From Albugo candida (Eukaryota; Oomycota; Peronosporomycetes; Albuginales), in the NCBI GenBank assembly GCA_040437565.1, contig JBDOQK010000028.1:248001-312000 (forward strand): a stretch of DNA of 64,000 nt. Direction: 5' to 3'. This document shows, piece by piece, positions 24,038-33,737 of the stretch. Made by a program: the position numbers and the translations under genes. The notes under the pieces were generated by a model, which had not been told where the DNA came from, ran no database searches, and saw only the letters and a list, made by a program, of their open reading frames with translations. Within the stretch, counting starts at the first letter, position 1, and the number at the start of each line of letters is the position of its first letter.

Positions 24038-25333
24038 TTATTCTTGGTGGAAATTGATCGCAATAGGTGATTTGTGAAGAGGTACTTCACCGCCGATGCA
24101 AGCTTCTAAGATGTCGGTGAGTGATTTCTCGTCAAAATTGGGTAGCGAGTACAACCGGTACCGCAATCTACCTTTTTGAACGCGCAGAATCAGCATGGAA
24201 GGGTGTTGTGCGTCAGATGATCCGAGTTTTCGAAGCAATTTGTCATTGGACTTTCGTGGCAAATACGCGAAATGCAACTTGCTTCCTCGCTTGAACGTTT
24301 TCCAGACCTTTTCTGCTATTTTGAGTTGTTTCATTTGCTGTTTTTCGTCGTCAGAAACCACGAAAATGGCGCAGATACTGCTTTTTGTTGGATTTGCATC
24401 AGTTCCCGTATTGCAGATTTTTGCTTGATTCTTATAATTCAATTTTTCAAGGGTTTCTCGGAAACGGTTCTTGTGATTCTCAGCAGCGAATTGAAGTAAT
24501 TCGTACTCACCAGGATCACCTTTGTAAAGCTTCATTTCACCATTCCATGCGTATCCAAATGCTGGAAGAGATTTCAAGTCGACTTTATTTTGACGACAGA
24601 CACTCGGATATTTGTCACAATTGAGCCCACCGACTTTGACTTTGCCACCCAAATCAGAGCTGATGGTTGCCATTGTTTTCTTCCACTGAGCATTCTTTTT
24701 GTCGTTCATACTATAAAAGTGTATCAGCCATTCATGCTTTGCGTTTTTCGATGGGAATTTCTTTCTTGAAAGTGTGACGACATTGGGAATCTTATCGTAC
24801 AGCGAACTCTGCGGTTTGGCTTGGCGCTGTCTTTGCTGACCAGATCCGTCCACTCCTCCAAATTGGAATTCCTGGAAGATATTACTGTCGTCTGATCTTC
24901 GTCCTCCACTTTGACCCGATTTTCCAAACATCTTTTCAAATATTGCAAAAGGGTTTATCTTCATTCCGCCTGTGTTAAAGGAGAACGCGCTTCCTTTTCC
25001 GCCTCCGAAGCCTCCATTTCCTTTCTGCCCGCCACCAAAAGCTCTCATCTGATCATATTCTTCCTTCTTTTTCGGATCTGATAGAACCTCATACGCCTCT
25101 GCTACCTCTACAAACTTTTTTTCGGCAACATCACGATCTTTTTCTTCTACTTTATCGGGGTGATATTTCAGTGCAAGCGTTCGATAAGCTTTTTTTAGCT
25201 CGTTGTCCGAGCAACCTTTCTTCACACCAAGGATCGCGTAGTAGTCTTTAGTGCTTTGAATGGAGAGTGTGAACGGGGAAAGACACGATAGGAGCACAAG
25301 TATGCACAGAAATAGCATAGGGAGAGCTCTCAT
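24038..25333 (-). CDS. ER-luminal J-domain protein with thioredoxin-like tail
   Basis: This is a single-exon frame of 431 residues. It opens with a signal peptide ([20 protein letters not shown], cut probably near LSIQS) and goes straight into a J domain (residues ~29-95: [23 protein letters not shown] motif in [19 protein letters not shown]). A Gly/Phe-rich stretch follows. The C-terminal half looks like thioredoxin folds: [32 protein letters not shown], and a cis-Pro-like LPAFGYAW. The CxxC redox pair is absent, so it is probably a non-catalytic PDI-like binding module. Role: recruits and stimulates lumenal Hsp70 (BiP) on clients. No HDEL-type ending is seen (ends NFHQE). It is divergent from the helicase gene. 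Confidence 0.83.
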   Translation of the reverse strand: MRALPMLFLCILVLLSCLSPFTLSIQSTKDYYAILGVKKGCSDNELKKAYRTLALKYHPDKVEEKDRDVAEKKFVEVAEAYEVLSDPKKKEEYDQMRAFGGGQKGNGGFGGGKGSAFSFNTGGMKINPFAIFEKMFGKSGQSGGRRSDDSNIFQEFQFGGVDGSGQQRQRQAKPQSSLYDKIPNVVTLSRKKFPSKNAKHEWLIHFYSMNDKKNAQWKKTMATISSDLGGKVKVGGLNCDKYPSVCRQNKVDLKSLPAFGYAWNGEMKLYKGDPGEYELLQFAAENHKNRFRETLEKLNYKNQAKICNTGTDANPTKSSICAIFVVSDDEKQQMKQLKIAEKVWKTFKRGSKLHFAYLPRKSNDKLLRKLGSSDAQHPSMLILRVQKGRLRYRLYSLPNFDEKSLTDILEACIGGEVPLHKSPIAINFHQE

Positions 25334-25434
25334 GCTACGTCCGCGATGGCGCCAATTGCAAAATGTCTGCGTTTAGACACGAATGACATCGAAAATTCTC
25401 GACTGTTAAAAAACTGTTACATGTTCGATAATAG

Positions 25435-25534
25435 NNNNNNNNNNNNNNNNNNNNNNNNNNNNNNNNNNNNNNNNNNNNNNNNNNNNNNNNNNNNNNNNNN
25501 NNNNNNNNNNNNNNNNNNNNNNNNNNNNNNNNNN
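25435..25534. other. Assembly gap flanked by identical 65-bp ends
   Basis: 100 N in the divergent promoter region between the J-protein and helicase genes. Bases 25370-25434 equal 25535-25599. Confidence 0.88.
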
Positions 25535-25662
25535 CGTTTAGACACGAATGACATCGAAAATTCTCGACTGTTAAAAAACTGTTACATGTTCGATAATAGT
25601 ATCCTAACAGCAACGTATCAATTGGTTGGAAGCGAATCGCATGATTTCTTGCAAGCTTTAGT

Positions 25663-28600
25663 ATGACTAAAAGCAAGAAACGCAAGCGAGAAGCACACTC
25701 CAAGTCTCGTAACATGAAAAAAAATGCATATACGGTCAAGGATCCACCCGATTCATTAAACGAAGCTTTCTGCATGATGGTTCAGCGAAAATTTGACATC
25801 CTAAAGACGGATTCGAGCATTAGCAGTTTTTCCTTTGCAGCGACTCTCAACAACACGCAGCGTTGTTACATTCATACAAAAGCCAAAAAAAGTTTCCTTT
25901 TCACTAAAAGCACGGGCTCTGGCAGTGGCCGAAGACTCCATCTGTCTCGAGAGCTCATGAATGCAAAACAAGAAAAAATACAGCGACATCTACCTCCTCA
26001 GTTGATCAATCTTCACTTCCCGGAGAAATTGGGTCTGCTCTTATCGAAATATGAGCGAGAAATCGAAGCTGAATATGAAAGGTGTTGCGAAAAAGGCGGA
26101 CAGGAAAGTAAAAATGCGCTCGAGAGACTTCGCGCTGTGGCACCCAGACGTGTCAATTTCCGGCCGCTTCGTCCCTTGCAAAAAAAACGTAGTTCATCCC
26201 GTTCACAGGACGACAAGTCAGGAACACTCCCTGTTCACAAATACAAAAAGAAGATACTCAAATTGATCCATAGAAATCAAGTCGTTGTGATATCGGGTGA
26301 TACCGGATGTGGGAAATCGACACAGATACCGCAATTCGTGCTCGATGACGCCATTGCGTCTGGTACGGAATCTTCCACTCGTATCGTCTGCACACAACCT
26401 CGTCGTTTGAGCGCGATATCTTTGGCCGCCCGTGTTCGCCAGGAGAGAAATTGTACGACCAGCCAAGTCGGACACGCGGTTCGCTTCGAGGCGCATTATG
26501 ACGCGCGACACTCCAAATTGATTTTCTGTACAACTGGTACACTGTTGAAATGGCTCAATGGCGACCCTGAGGCTACCTCTTTTTCCCATCTCATTATCGA
26601 TGAAGCACATGAGCGCGATCGACTGGTGGATTTTGTTTTGATTCTGCTCAAAACTTCTATACTCGAGCACAATCGCAATCTGAAGGTGATCCTTATGAGC
26701 GCAACAATTGAAGAAAGCAAGTTTGCGACGTATTTCCAGCCGAAATTAGAGGTTCCAGTGTTCCGAATGGAGAATCAAAGATGTTTTCCAGTGGATATTT
26801 TTTTTCTCGAGGAAACATTACTTTTACTACAGACGACCTCGACGACCACTGCCGATCGTAACCGACCCCATAGTGGATGGAAATGCGCAAACTGCAGTCA
26901 GAGATTCAGCACGCCTCACGAATTTGGAACTCATGCAGCGTCCTGTTTTGATACCGGCCACGAATCACCAGCACCGCCTTCCGAGTCTATTTCCGTTGCT
27001 AAAAAAACTCCATTCACAGAGATGCTACGATCAGCTCAGCTCTGCTCGGACGTGGAAAAAGAACAAGCTAGTAAGAATTATTTCATGCATCGGGGCAAAG
27101 CGGAAGATAAGGGCGTTGATCACGATCTCATTTCACGACTAATTGCGTTCATTAATGAGCATGCGTCTCCTAGCGAGTCCATTCTCGTGTTTCTTCCTGG
27201 GTGGGACGATATTTGCTGCTTGGAGAGGGCATTGTATGGTGACGGATATGGATATGGATATGACGACCATCCAAAGCTTATGCTCGTGTTATTGCACTCA
27301 CGTCTATCGCCACAAGAGCAGCAACGCGCTTTCGAAATTCCAAAGACTTCTGAACGCAAAGTCATTTTGGCCACCAATATCGCAGAAACTAGTCTCACTA
27401 TTGAAGATGTGGTCTATGTGATCGATTCTGGAAAGTCAAAACAATCACACGCACTTGCTGTGTCCGCAGAATCTTCCTTTGTATCCGGTGTAGAAACGAC
27501 CTGGTGCTCTCAGGCAAATTGCGTCCAAAGAAGTGGACGTGCGGGTCGTGTTGGACCTGGAGTTTGTTTTCGAGTATTCACCAAGGCCCGATTCAATGGA
27601 ATGAACCAATCAATCGTACCGGAGATTCTCAACACTCCTCTAGAAGATCTATTGCTCGATACGATCCTGTCGAGATGGGAAGGAAAGCTACATTTCGGAT
27701 CGGTGACAAAGTGGTTTACTAATGCACTGGATCCACCCAGTAGCATTGCGATGGAAGCAGCCTTACAAAGGCTTACGGATATTGGAGCTCTCACTCCAGA
27801 ATACTTTGAATTGACACTTGTAGGCTGGTATCTGAGTCGTATGACACGATGCGGTTTGACCATCCCAGCAGCTCAGATGGTTCTTTGGGGACATTTTTTC
27901 GGGCATTATACGATGGCTATGCAGACAGCTTGTGTTGTAAGCGATTCCCGGGAGCCATTTATCTATTACGTTGGAATGCATCCTGATGACAGGCAACGTG
28001 TCCGATCCGCAAAATTTAGATTGATGTCTGAATGTAATGTCGACTCACCGCCCAAAATGATAGAAATGTACCCAAGTGATCACTACGTTTTCTACCAGGC
28101 TTTACTGCAATATGCAACAGTCCGAAATGGTCACGGATCTATGAATGTGATGCAGCTTTGTAAGCTCAACATGCTCAATCGTTCCGTGTTGGAACAAATC
28201 AACAATACATGCAGGAGTACCACCAACGATCTCGTTGATTTCGGTCTGTCCAGAAGCACACAATTTCGCAATGATTCTGCTCATCCATCAGAGCGTTTTA
28301 CAGCGTTCTTTGCAATACTTTGCCCATCACTTTATCCGAATTTATTGTCCCTGCAAGCGATAGGCAAATCTCGACGTTGGGCCTCACGAGATAATGTCAA
28401 AGTGGCTATGGATAACTCTTCTTGTGTGACTGCGCCGGTGCCTACTGCGCAACCTTCGATATATGGGCCGAATGTAGAAAGTATTTATTGGCTGATGTAC
28501 CAAGAAATGACCCAACACAAAGATGTTCGAACTGTGAAGCTCAATACGCGCCTTCCGTCTTTATTGGTTCTGTTACTAATGGGAAGAAAACTTGAAATCC

Positions 28601-28854
28601 GTCATAAAAAACAAGACGATACAAAGGCGATGCTGGTTCTCGATGAATGGATTCAATTCTCATTTCCAAAAAATGAGGCGAAACAGATTGTGTACATACG
28701 AAATCGAATTCACGCTGCTTTCTTCCGTCATTTACAGCGCTGTTGGCAACGCCATTCAGGTGAAAACAGCGACAATGAAGTTGGTCCACAGCCCGAAGAA
28801 GATAGGGAATTCATCGATGCTGTCTTCGAGTGGCTCGATGACGCTCTCTCTTGA
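25663..28854 (+). CDS. R3H-domain DEAH-box RNA helicase (DHX36/YTHDC2-like)
   Basis: This is a single-exon frame of 1063 residues. A basic start is followed by an R3H-like nucleic-acid domain (Arg..His in RCYIHTKAKKSFLF, SGSGRRLHL). Helicase motifs are all present in order: I GDTGCGKST, Ia CTQPRRLSA, II DEAH, III SAT, IV FLPGWDD, V TNIAETSLTIEDVVYVIDSG and VI QRSGRAGR. Winged-helix/ratchet and OB-type regions follow (NTPLEDLLLDTI, then the C-terminal third). Between motifs III and IV is a C2H2-like finger (CANCSQRFSTPHEFGTHAASC) near residues 404-425. The family unwinds structured RNA or DNA, including G-quadruplexes, in nucleus or cytoplasm. The start ATG is preceded by the promoter region shared with the J-protein. 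The stop lies 122 bp before the channel start. Confidence 0.85.
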   Translation: MTKSKKRKREAHSKSRNMKKNAYTVKDPPDSLNEAFCMMVQRKFDILKTDSSISSFSFAATLNNTQRCYIHTKAKKSFLFTKSTGSGSGRRLHLSRELMNAKQEKIQRHLPPQLINLHFPEKLGLLLSKYEREIEAEYERCCEKGGQESKNALERLRAVAPRRVNFRPLRPLQKKRSSSRSQDDKSGTLPVHKYKKKILKLIHRNQVVVISGDTGCGKSTQIPQFVLDDAIASGTESSTRIVCTQPRRLSAISLAARVRQERNCTTSQVGHAVRFEAHYDARHSKLIFCTTGTLLKWLNGDPEATSFSHLIIDEAHERDRLVDFVLILLKTSILEHNRNLKVILMSATIEESKFATYFQPKLEVPVFRMENQRCFPVDIFFLEETLLLLQTTSTTTADRNRPHSGWKCANCSQRFSTPHEFGTHAASCFDTGHESPAPPSESISVAKKTPFTEMLRSAQLCSDVEKEQASKNYFMHRGKAEDKGVDHDLISRLIAFINEHASPSESILVFLPGWDDICCLERALYGDGYGYGYDDHPKLMLVLLHSRLSPQEQQRAFEIPKTSERKVILATNIAETSLTIEDVVYVIDSGKSKQSHALAVSAESSFVSGVETTWCSQANCVQRSGRAGRVGPGVCFRVFTKARFNGMNQSIVPEILNTPLEDLLLDTILSRWEGKLHFGSVTKWFTNALDPPSSIAMEAALQRLTDIGALTPEYFELTLVGWYLSRMTRCGLTIPAAQMVLWGHFFGHYTMAMQTACVVSDSREPFIYYVGMHPDDRQRVRSAKFRLMSECNVDSPPKMIEMYPSDHYVFYQALLQYATVRNGHGSMNVMQLCKLNMLNRSVLEQINNTCRSTTNDLVDFGLSRSTQFRNDSAHPSERFTAFFAILCPSLYPNLLSLQAIGKSRRWASRDNVKVAMDNSSCVTAPVPTAQPSIYGPNVESIYWLMYQEMTQHKDVRTVKLNTRLPSLLVLLLMGRKLEIRHKKQDDTKAMLVLDEWIQFSFPKNEAKQIVYIRNRIHAAFFRHLQRCWQRHSGENSDNEVGPQPEEDREFIDAVFEWLDDALS

Positions 28855-28976
28855 GGACGTGCATCCTCTATAGATAGCAATGATCGCCTCTGTAGCTTGT
28901 AACTGATTTTACGCTAATACAACGACATTTAGAAGGTTGTCTTGAACGTGTGCTACCACTGAATGAAGCTTATCCG

Positions 28977-31900
28977 ATGGAAAAAACTGTGAATGAGAAT
29001 GACCCCAATGATAAATGGGCGGACCCAGTACTACACAAAAAACAAATCAAGTCGAGCACAGTAGCCAGCAAGCATTCGCGTATCTATCCTACTAATGAAC
29101 CATCAGCCTCGAGCTTGAAACCTTTGCGAAGCTTTGGTCCAATGGCTCAGCTCTCCTTACGGTCTTTATCGACCGCTGCATCTCCATCGCAACCTGTCTT
29201 CCTCGATGGAGATTTAAATCATTCAAAGTCCATTTATGCGACTTTTTTGAATCTGTTTGCGCGACTTCCTGTAGTCGAACCAAATTGCTCAGGAAAAGTG
29301 GCTTGGGATTCGTTTTTGATGCTTCTTGTCGTCTATAGCGCTCTTATTGTACCAGTGGAAATAGGCTTTCCTCAATTTCGAGAGTTTGAGCATTGGGATA
29401 TCGTTTCTATTGTGATGGATGTCATTTATTTCGTCGATATGTTGCACCATTTCTTTGTGGGCTACTATGTAAATGAAGAAGAAGCGATGATACGAAGCCA
29501 TGCGGATATTGCAAAGCGGTATGCAATGACCTGGCTTCTGCCAGATGCGCTGGCAGCGCTACCGAGCGAAATTCTTGTGGACAGGTCTCGCTCGGTTAAA
29601 GATCAATCGGTGCTAACATTGAAGCTTACTCGGCTACTGCGGTTCATTCGTATTGCTAAACTGGTGCGACTTATCAAACTGCCACAATTCGCCTTGAAAA
29701 TTGAAAATGTGCTGGATATGAATGCTGTTTTCGTTCGTCTCGCTGGTGTGCTGTGCAAAGTCTTGCTGGTCACGCATCTGCTTGCATGCTTTTGGCATTT
29801 GATCGGGTATTCTGACGAACCATCCACGATCACTTGGATTTCCGCAGCTGGGCTAACTGAGTATGACGTGCGGACACGATATATCTACGCCTACTACTGG
29901 GTCGTCACAACGCTCGCCGGAGTGGGTTATGGCGATATCCATGCAGTAACTACGCAGGAAAGACTCTACTCAATCGTGACGGAAATGATGGGAGCTGGTG
30001 GCTTTGGTGTTTTGATACGCAGTGTATCGAAAATCTTTGAAAGCTGGCATCGAGAGTCGACATTCCGAATGCAAAAACTGAGTTCAGCACAAGCATTTCT
30101 TGCAAAGAAACGGTTGCCGAAATCGCTACAAAAAAGTCTCAATCGATATCTTCGTCATTTTATTGCAAAAACGAGCCCTTTTGATGAGAAAGAACTCTTA
30201 CATGAGTTCTCACTCTCATTACGGGAAGAAATCTTGCAAGAAACGTACAAAAAGACTTTTTTCCGGATTCCTGTTTTTCAACGTGTGGATCCACAGCTTG
30301 TGATGGATCTGGCTATGTACATCAAGCCATTGATTGCAGTTCATGGCGATGTGCTGGCAAAAGAGGATTCCGTCGGGACCGAGTTGTTCATAATAAACAA
30401 AGGACTAATTGAAGTCCAACGGCGGGCGGTGAAGACCTCTTGGATTGTTGTTTTGGAAATTTTATCGTCACAAAATATCTTTGGGGAGGCTTGTCTTCTC
30501 AATTATACGTTGCAGCAGAATTCGTATACCGCCAAGGACTATTGTGACTTGTACTCTTTATCTCGTGAGGATTTCATTCGTCTTTTGGATGATTATCCCG
30601 AAGCAGAATCCGTACTAATGGCTTTTCATGAAGAGAGAAACGCGCTTTATGAGCAGGTGTTTCAGCAAACTCTGGCTCGATATGAGGTCTATCTTGCTAC
30701 AAAAAACTCGGAAGATTCCATGGCTAGCGTTGAAAATCTCTATCCTTCACTAAAGGTGCTATTTGACGGCGTTTTGACACCATATCGCTCGATCCCGGTC
30801 GATATTCTAAAAAATATGACGTTAGAAATCTCAATGGGAGTGTCCGTATTCAATTCCGCACGAGAGAAAAAAAAGATGATTGGAATTTTGGCCGATCAAA
30901 GTAAGATTTATTATTGGACGTTCCTGCGTCGGTGCCTTATCCGGCCAATTCATCCTCACCATCCGTGTAAATTCGCATGGGATGCATGTGTTATATTACT
31001 GCTTTTGTACCTCGGCTTCTCCATTCCGTACGAACTCACTTTTGTCATGCAAGATAACCTCGCGGCCTCATCCCCCACTCGCACTGGTGAGCTTCTAACA
31101 GAAGGTTTCTTCTTACTTGATTTGATTATCTCTGCTCGAACGGCTTATTTCAATGTCAATGGTGATATGGTGACAAATAATCGGTCTGTTCTGATTCATT
31201 ACTTCAAAAGCTGGTTTTGGCTTGATTTCTTGTCGGTGCTTCCACTCACGCATATCGTATCAGCCCTTTTGGAAAATTATTCCATCTCAAGTACCATTCA
31301 ATTCATTCGAGGTATACGTTTATTTAAGCTGATTCGCTTGCTCAAATTGATGCAAAGCAGAAATCAGATACAGATGATGACCATGTCACGACATCCGGCC
31401 ACGCAAATCTTCCTTCTCATATTCAAAGTACTATACATATCTCATTTCTTAAGCTGCGGGTATTATTTCGTCTCCAGTTACTCGATGGATTACTATGAGA
31501 AAACAATTTTGTCAGAAATTCCGAAGTCGTATACAGCTTCTGAGACGTATATTTACTTTATGTATTGGGCCATCACGACAATGACCACAGTTGGGTATGG
31601 TGACACCCCTCCTGGTAATCCGATGGAGATCGTTTTTGTTACTGTAGCAGTTTATATCGGCGTCTTTACTTTGATGTATGCAATCGGAACGCTTGGGAGC
31701 TTTGTGGATGAGATGCAAATGAGTGCTGATATGACACGAAAACGAATCTATCGGCTGAAAGCGTATTTGAAGGAACGCAAATTATCTAAACCTCTCGCTG
31801 CCCGGCTACTCCGATATTATGAGTACTACATTTCACACTATGACATGAAGGATGGAGAGGAGATTTTTTCTGCGCTTTCCGATAATCTACGGGCTCAATT

Positions 31901-32723
31901 GATTTTACATATGAATCGGGATGTTGTGAGTAAGATTACCTTCTTTGCATCACAAGATGACGCTTGCGTGAGCTATTTGATCTCAGTTTTGACGCAGGAA
32001 TATTGCACCCCACACGAGTTCGTGTTTAAGCAAGGACAAGTGGGACGTCATATGTATTTCCTCGTGAAAGGAACCGCTGAAATCATGTTTCACGCCGGTA
32101 CCCCAAAAGAGATGGTCGTAGCGACAATCTTGGAAGGGAGCTATTTTGGTGAGATTGCAATGCTAACAACTTCTAGAAGAGCTGCAAGCATTCGCGCAAA
32201 AACGTTTATCAGTCTGTTTGTGTTGAGTCGCACAGGATTGGATCGCATCGCGTTGCATTACCCAGAAATGGCTCAAAGTATCATCCAGGAATTCCGAAAT
32301 AAAATTGTGCAAATCAAAGAAAGTAATCAATCTCGAAAGACTGCTCCTTCGGTTCGAACAGATATACGAGCGTTGGCACTAAACGAACCAAATTCGCTTC
32401 CAGGAAAGAAAAGCGCCGGTATTTTGCAAGACAATCTTTTGGAAATAGAAGGAATGGTGGATAAGATTGTTGAAATGTTTGGTGGTGGAAAAAAAGGAAA
32501 GCGAAAAGCCTTAGAACGCGTGTTGCAGCATTTGCGAAACAAATATGAGTTTTCTTTAGACGATTTTCTTGCAGTTGCTGAAGATGCAGCTTACTTTGCG
32601 CCTGAAGCATCGGGTGTGAAAGCGATTTATAACGTACATATCGTCAGCCAGCTTCAGCGAAATTTCAAACGTCGCAGATCATCATGCACTCCTCGAAATA
32701 ATGGACACGAGCTCGTTACGTGA
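28977..32723 (+). CDS. Tandem two-module voltage/cyclic-nucleotide-type K+ channel
   Basis: This is a single-exon frame of 1248 residues holding two complete channel modules in one chain. Module 1 has S1-S5, S4 with repeated Arg (LTRLLRFIRIAKLVRLIKL), pore YYWVVTTLAGVGYGD, a C-linker and a cNMP-binding-like domain (FIINKGLIEVQ; NIFGEACLLNYTLQQNSYTA). Module 2 has S4 FIRGIRLFKLIRLLKL, pore YWAITTMTTVGYGD and a cNMP domain (YFLVKGTAEIM; YFGEIAMLTTSRRAASIRA). The GYGD filter in both means K+ selectivity. The CNG/HCN/KAT family normally makes four-subunit channels from single modules, so two of these chains could make a channel. The phosphate-binding cassette looks intact in module 2 but lacks its key Arg in module 1. 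It acts in the plasma or an internal membrane. Confidence 0.9.
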   Translation: MEKTVNENDPNDKWADPVLHKKQIKSSTVASKHSRIYPTNEPSASSLKPLRSFGPMAQLSLRSLSTAASPSQPVFLDGDLNHSKSIYATFLNLFARLPVVEPNCSGKVAWDSFLMLLVVYSALIVPVEIGFPQFREFEHWDIVSIVMDVIYFVDMLHHFFVGYYVNEEEAMIRSHADIAKRYAMTWLLPDALAALPSEILVDRSRSVKDQSVLTLKLTRLLRFIRIAKLVRLIKLPQFALKIENVLDMNAVFVRLAGVLCKVLLVTHLLACFWHLIGYSDEPSTITWISAAGLTEYDVRTRYIYAYYWVVTTLAGVGYGDIHAVTTQERLYSIVTEMMGAGGFGVLIRSVSKIFESWHRESTFRMQKLSSAQAFLAKKRLPKSLQKSLNRYLRHFIAKTSPFDEKELLHEFSLSLREEILQETYKKTFFRIPVFQRVDPQLVMDLAMYIKPLIAVHGDVLAKEDSVGTELFIINKGLIEVQRRAVKTSWIVVLEILSSQNIFGEACLLNYTLQQNSYTAKDYCDLYSLSREDFIRLLDDYPEAESVLMAFHEERNALYEQVFQQTLARYEVYLATKNSEDSMASVENLYPSLKVLFDGVLTPYRSIPVDILKNMTLEISMGVSVFNSAREKKKMIGILADQSKIYYWTFLRRCLIRPIHPHHPCKFAWDACVILLLLYLGFSIPYELTFVMQDNLAASSPTRTGELLTEGFFLLDLIISARTAYFNVNGDMVTNNRSVLIHYFKSWFWLDFLSVLPLTHIVSALLENYSISSTIQFIRGIRLFKLIRLLKLMQSRNQIQMMTMSRHPATQIFLLIFKVLYISHFLSCGYYFVSSYSMDYYEKTILSEIPKSYTASETYIYFMYWAITTMTTVGYGDTPPGNPMEIVFVTVAVYIGVFTLMYAIGTLGSFVDEMQMSADMTRKRIYRLKAYLKERKLSKPLAARLLRYYEYYISHYDMKDGEEIFSALSDNLRAQLILHMNRDVVSKITFFASQDDACVSYLISVLTQEYCTPHEFVFKQGQVGRHMYFLVKGTAEIMFHAGTPKEMVVATILEGSYFGEIAMLTTSRRAASIRAKTFISLFVLSRTGLDRIALHYPEMAQSIIQEFRNKIVQIKESNQSRKTAPSVRTDIRALALNEPNSLPGKKSAGILQDNLLEIEGMVDKIVEMFGGGKKGKRKALERVLQHLRNKYEFSLDDFLAVAEDAAYFAPEASGVKAIYNVHIVSQLQRNFKRRRSSCTPRNNGHELVT

Positions 32724-32848
32724 CCGAGCTGTTAGGAAAACTTAACCGGTCCACTCTAGTATCGGTTGCGGACCAGTGAACATCGTTGTTTTCTTTTTTG
32801 GCTTTTGCGATGGTGATCAAGTAAGATTGCCCATTGATTCTTGAGGTG

Positions 32849-32856
32849 TATAAAAG
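32849..32856 (+). promoter_or_regulatory. Possible TATA element upstream of eL24
   Basis: The sequence TATAAAAG lies 19 bp before the ATG of the eL24 gene. That is very close to the start codon, so it could be a chance match. No initiator element was confirmed. Confidence 0.2.
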
Positions 32857-32874
32857 TCTAATGGACAATGTCTG

Positions 32875-33510
32875 ATGGATAGAACTGAAACATGCGCATT
32901 CAGCGAAAGCAAAGTGTACCCAGGTCACGGTTCGCGTTACATTCGACGAGATGGATCATCCTACATTTTCATTAATGCCAAGAGTAAGAGTCTATTTTTA
33001 CAAAAGAAAAAAGCGGCCAAAATTTTATGGACCCATTGCTGGCGCCGTAAAAACAAGAAAATTAAGGTAGATACATCTCCTTGAAGCAAACTAGACCAGA
33101 TCTGACACTTTTGAAATCAGGCTGAAGAAGTAACTCGCCGACGCGCAAGAAAAACAGCTCGCGTGCAACGTGCGATTGTTGGCATCTCAGCTGAAGAGGT
33201 ATGCCACTAGTTGCCTTATTTCTTTCTCCTTTTATCAGAAACTCTAGAGTATATATGATTTAGATTCGCAAGAAGAGAAATCAAAAGCCTCAAGTTCGTG
33301 CTGCCGCACGTGAAGCTGCACTACGGTAATAAATACAATTTGATTATGCAACGAAACTCACCAACGAAAATATGGTTTTGTAGTGAAGCAAAAGAACGCA
33401 GTAAAACCAAGAAAGCAGTCACCAAGCCTGAAGGAGCAAAGAAGATGCTTGCCCAAAAATCTGCCGCACCAAGAGCGAATAAAAAGACGGGCAATCGCGG
33501 CGCAATTTAG
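32875..33510 (+). CDS. RPL24: Large-subunit ribosomal protein eL24
   Basis: This gene has four exons, join(32875..33066, 33121..33198, 33264..33325, 33384..33510), and encodes 152 residues, close to the usual 155-160. The N-terminal half is the conserved eL24 zinc-ribbon-like domain: CAFSESKVYPGHGSRYIRRD, then FINAKSKSLFLQKKKAAKI. The later exons carry RAIVGISAEEIRKKRNQKPQ, which matches human [20 protein letters not shown]. The C-terminus is a Lys/Ala-rich tail. eL24 forms bridge eB13 between ribosomal subunits. The first cysteine is kept, but the second pair of the zinc site is not evident, as in most eukaryotes. It lies 151 bp downstream of the channel gene. Confidence 0.95.
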
Positions 33511-33737
33511 GAATACAGAGTGATTCTAGAATATAACGCATGTCGCAATGCCAAATAAATGAAGACTGATATGCTTCACGTTGTTGCTTTACACATGCAT
33601 AAGAACACTAATGTGCACTTCTGAGCATCAGAAGTCCATACAACAAATCTCGTACCGCGGACTTTACCGCAACATAGCGAATTTATTGAAAGTGCGCATT
33701 TGTTATCATTTCCTTACAGCAGCAATTATCGGCGCAT

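Noticed and set aside
27240-27262. Short GATATG repeat in the helicase as a microsatellite
   Set aside because: Only about three units, in frame inside a coding exon (Gly-Tyr repeats); not notable.
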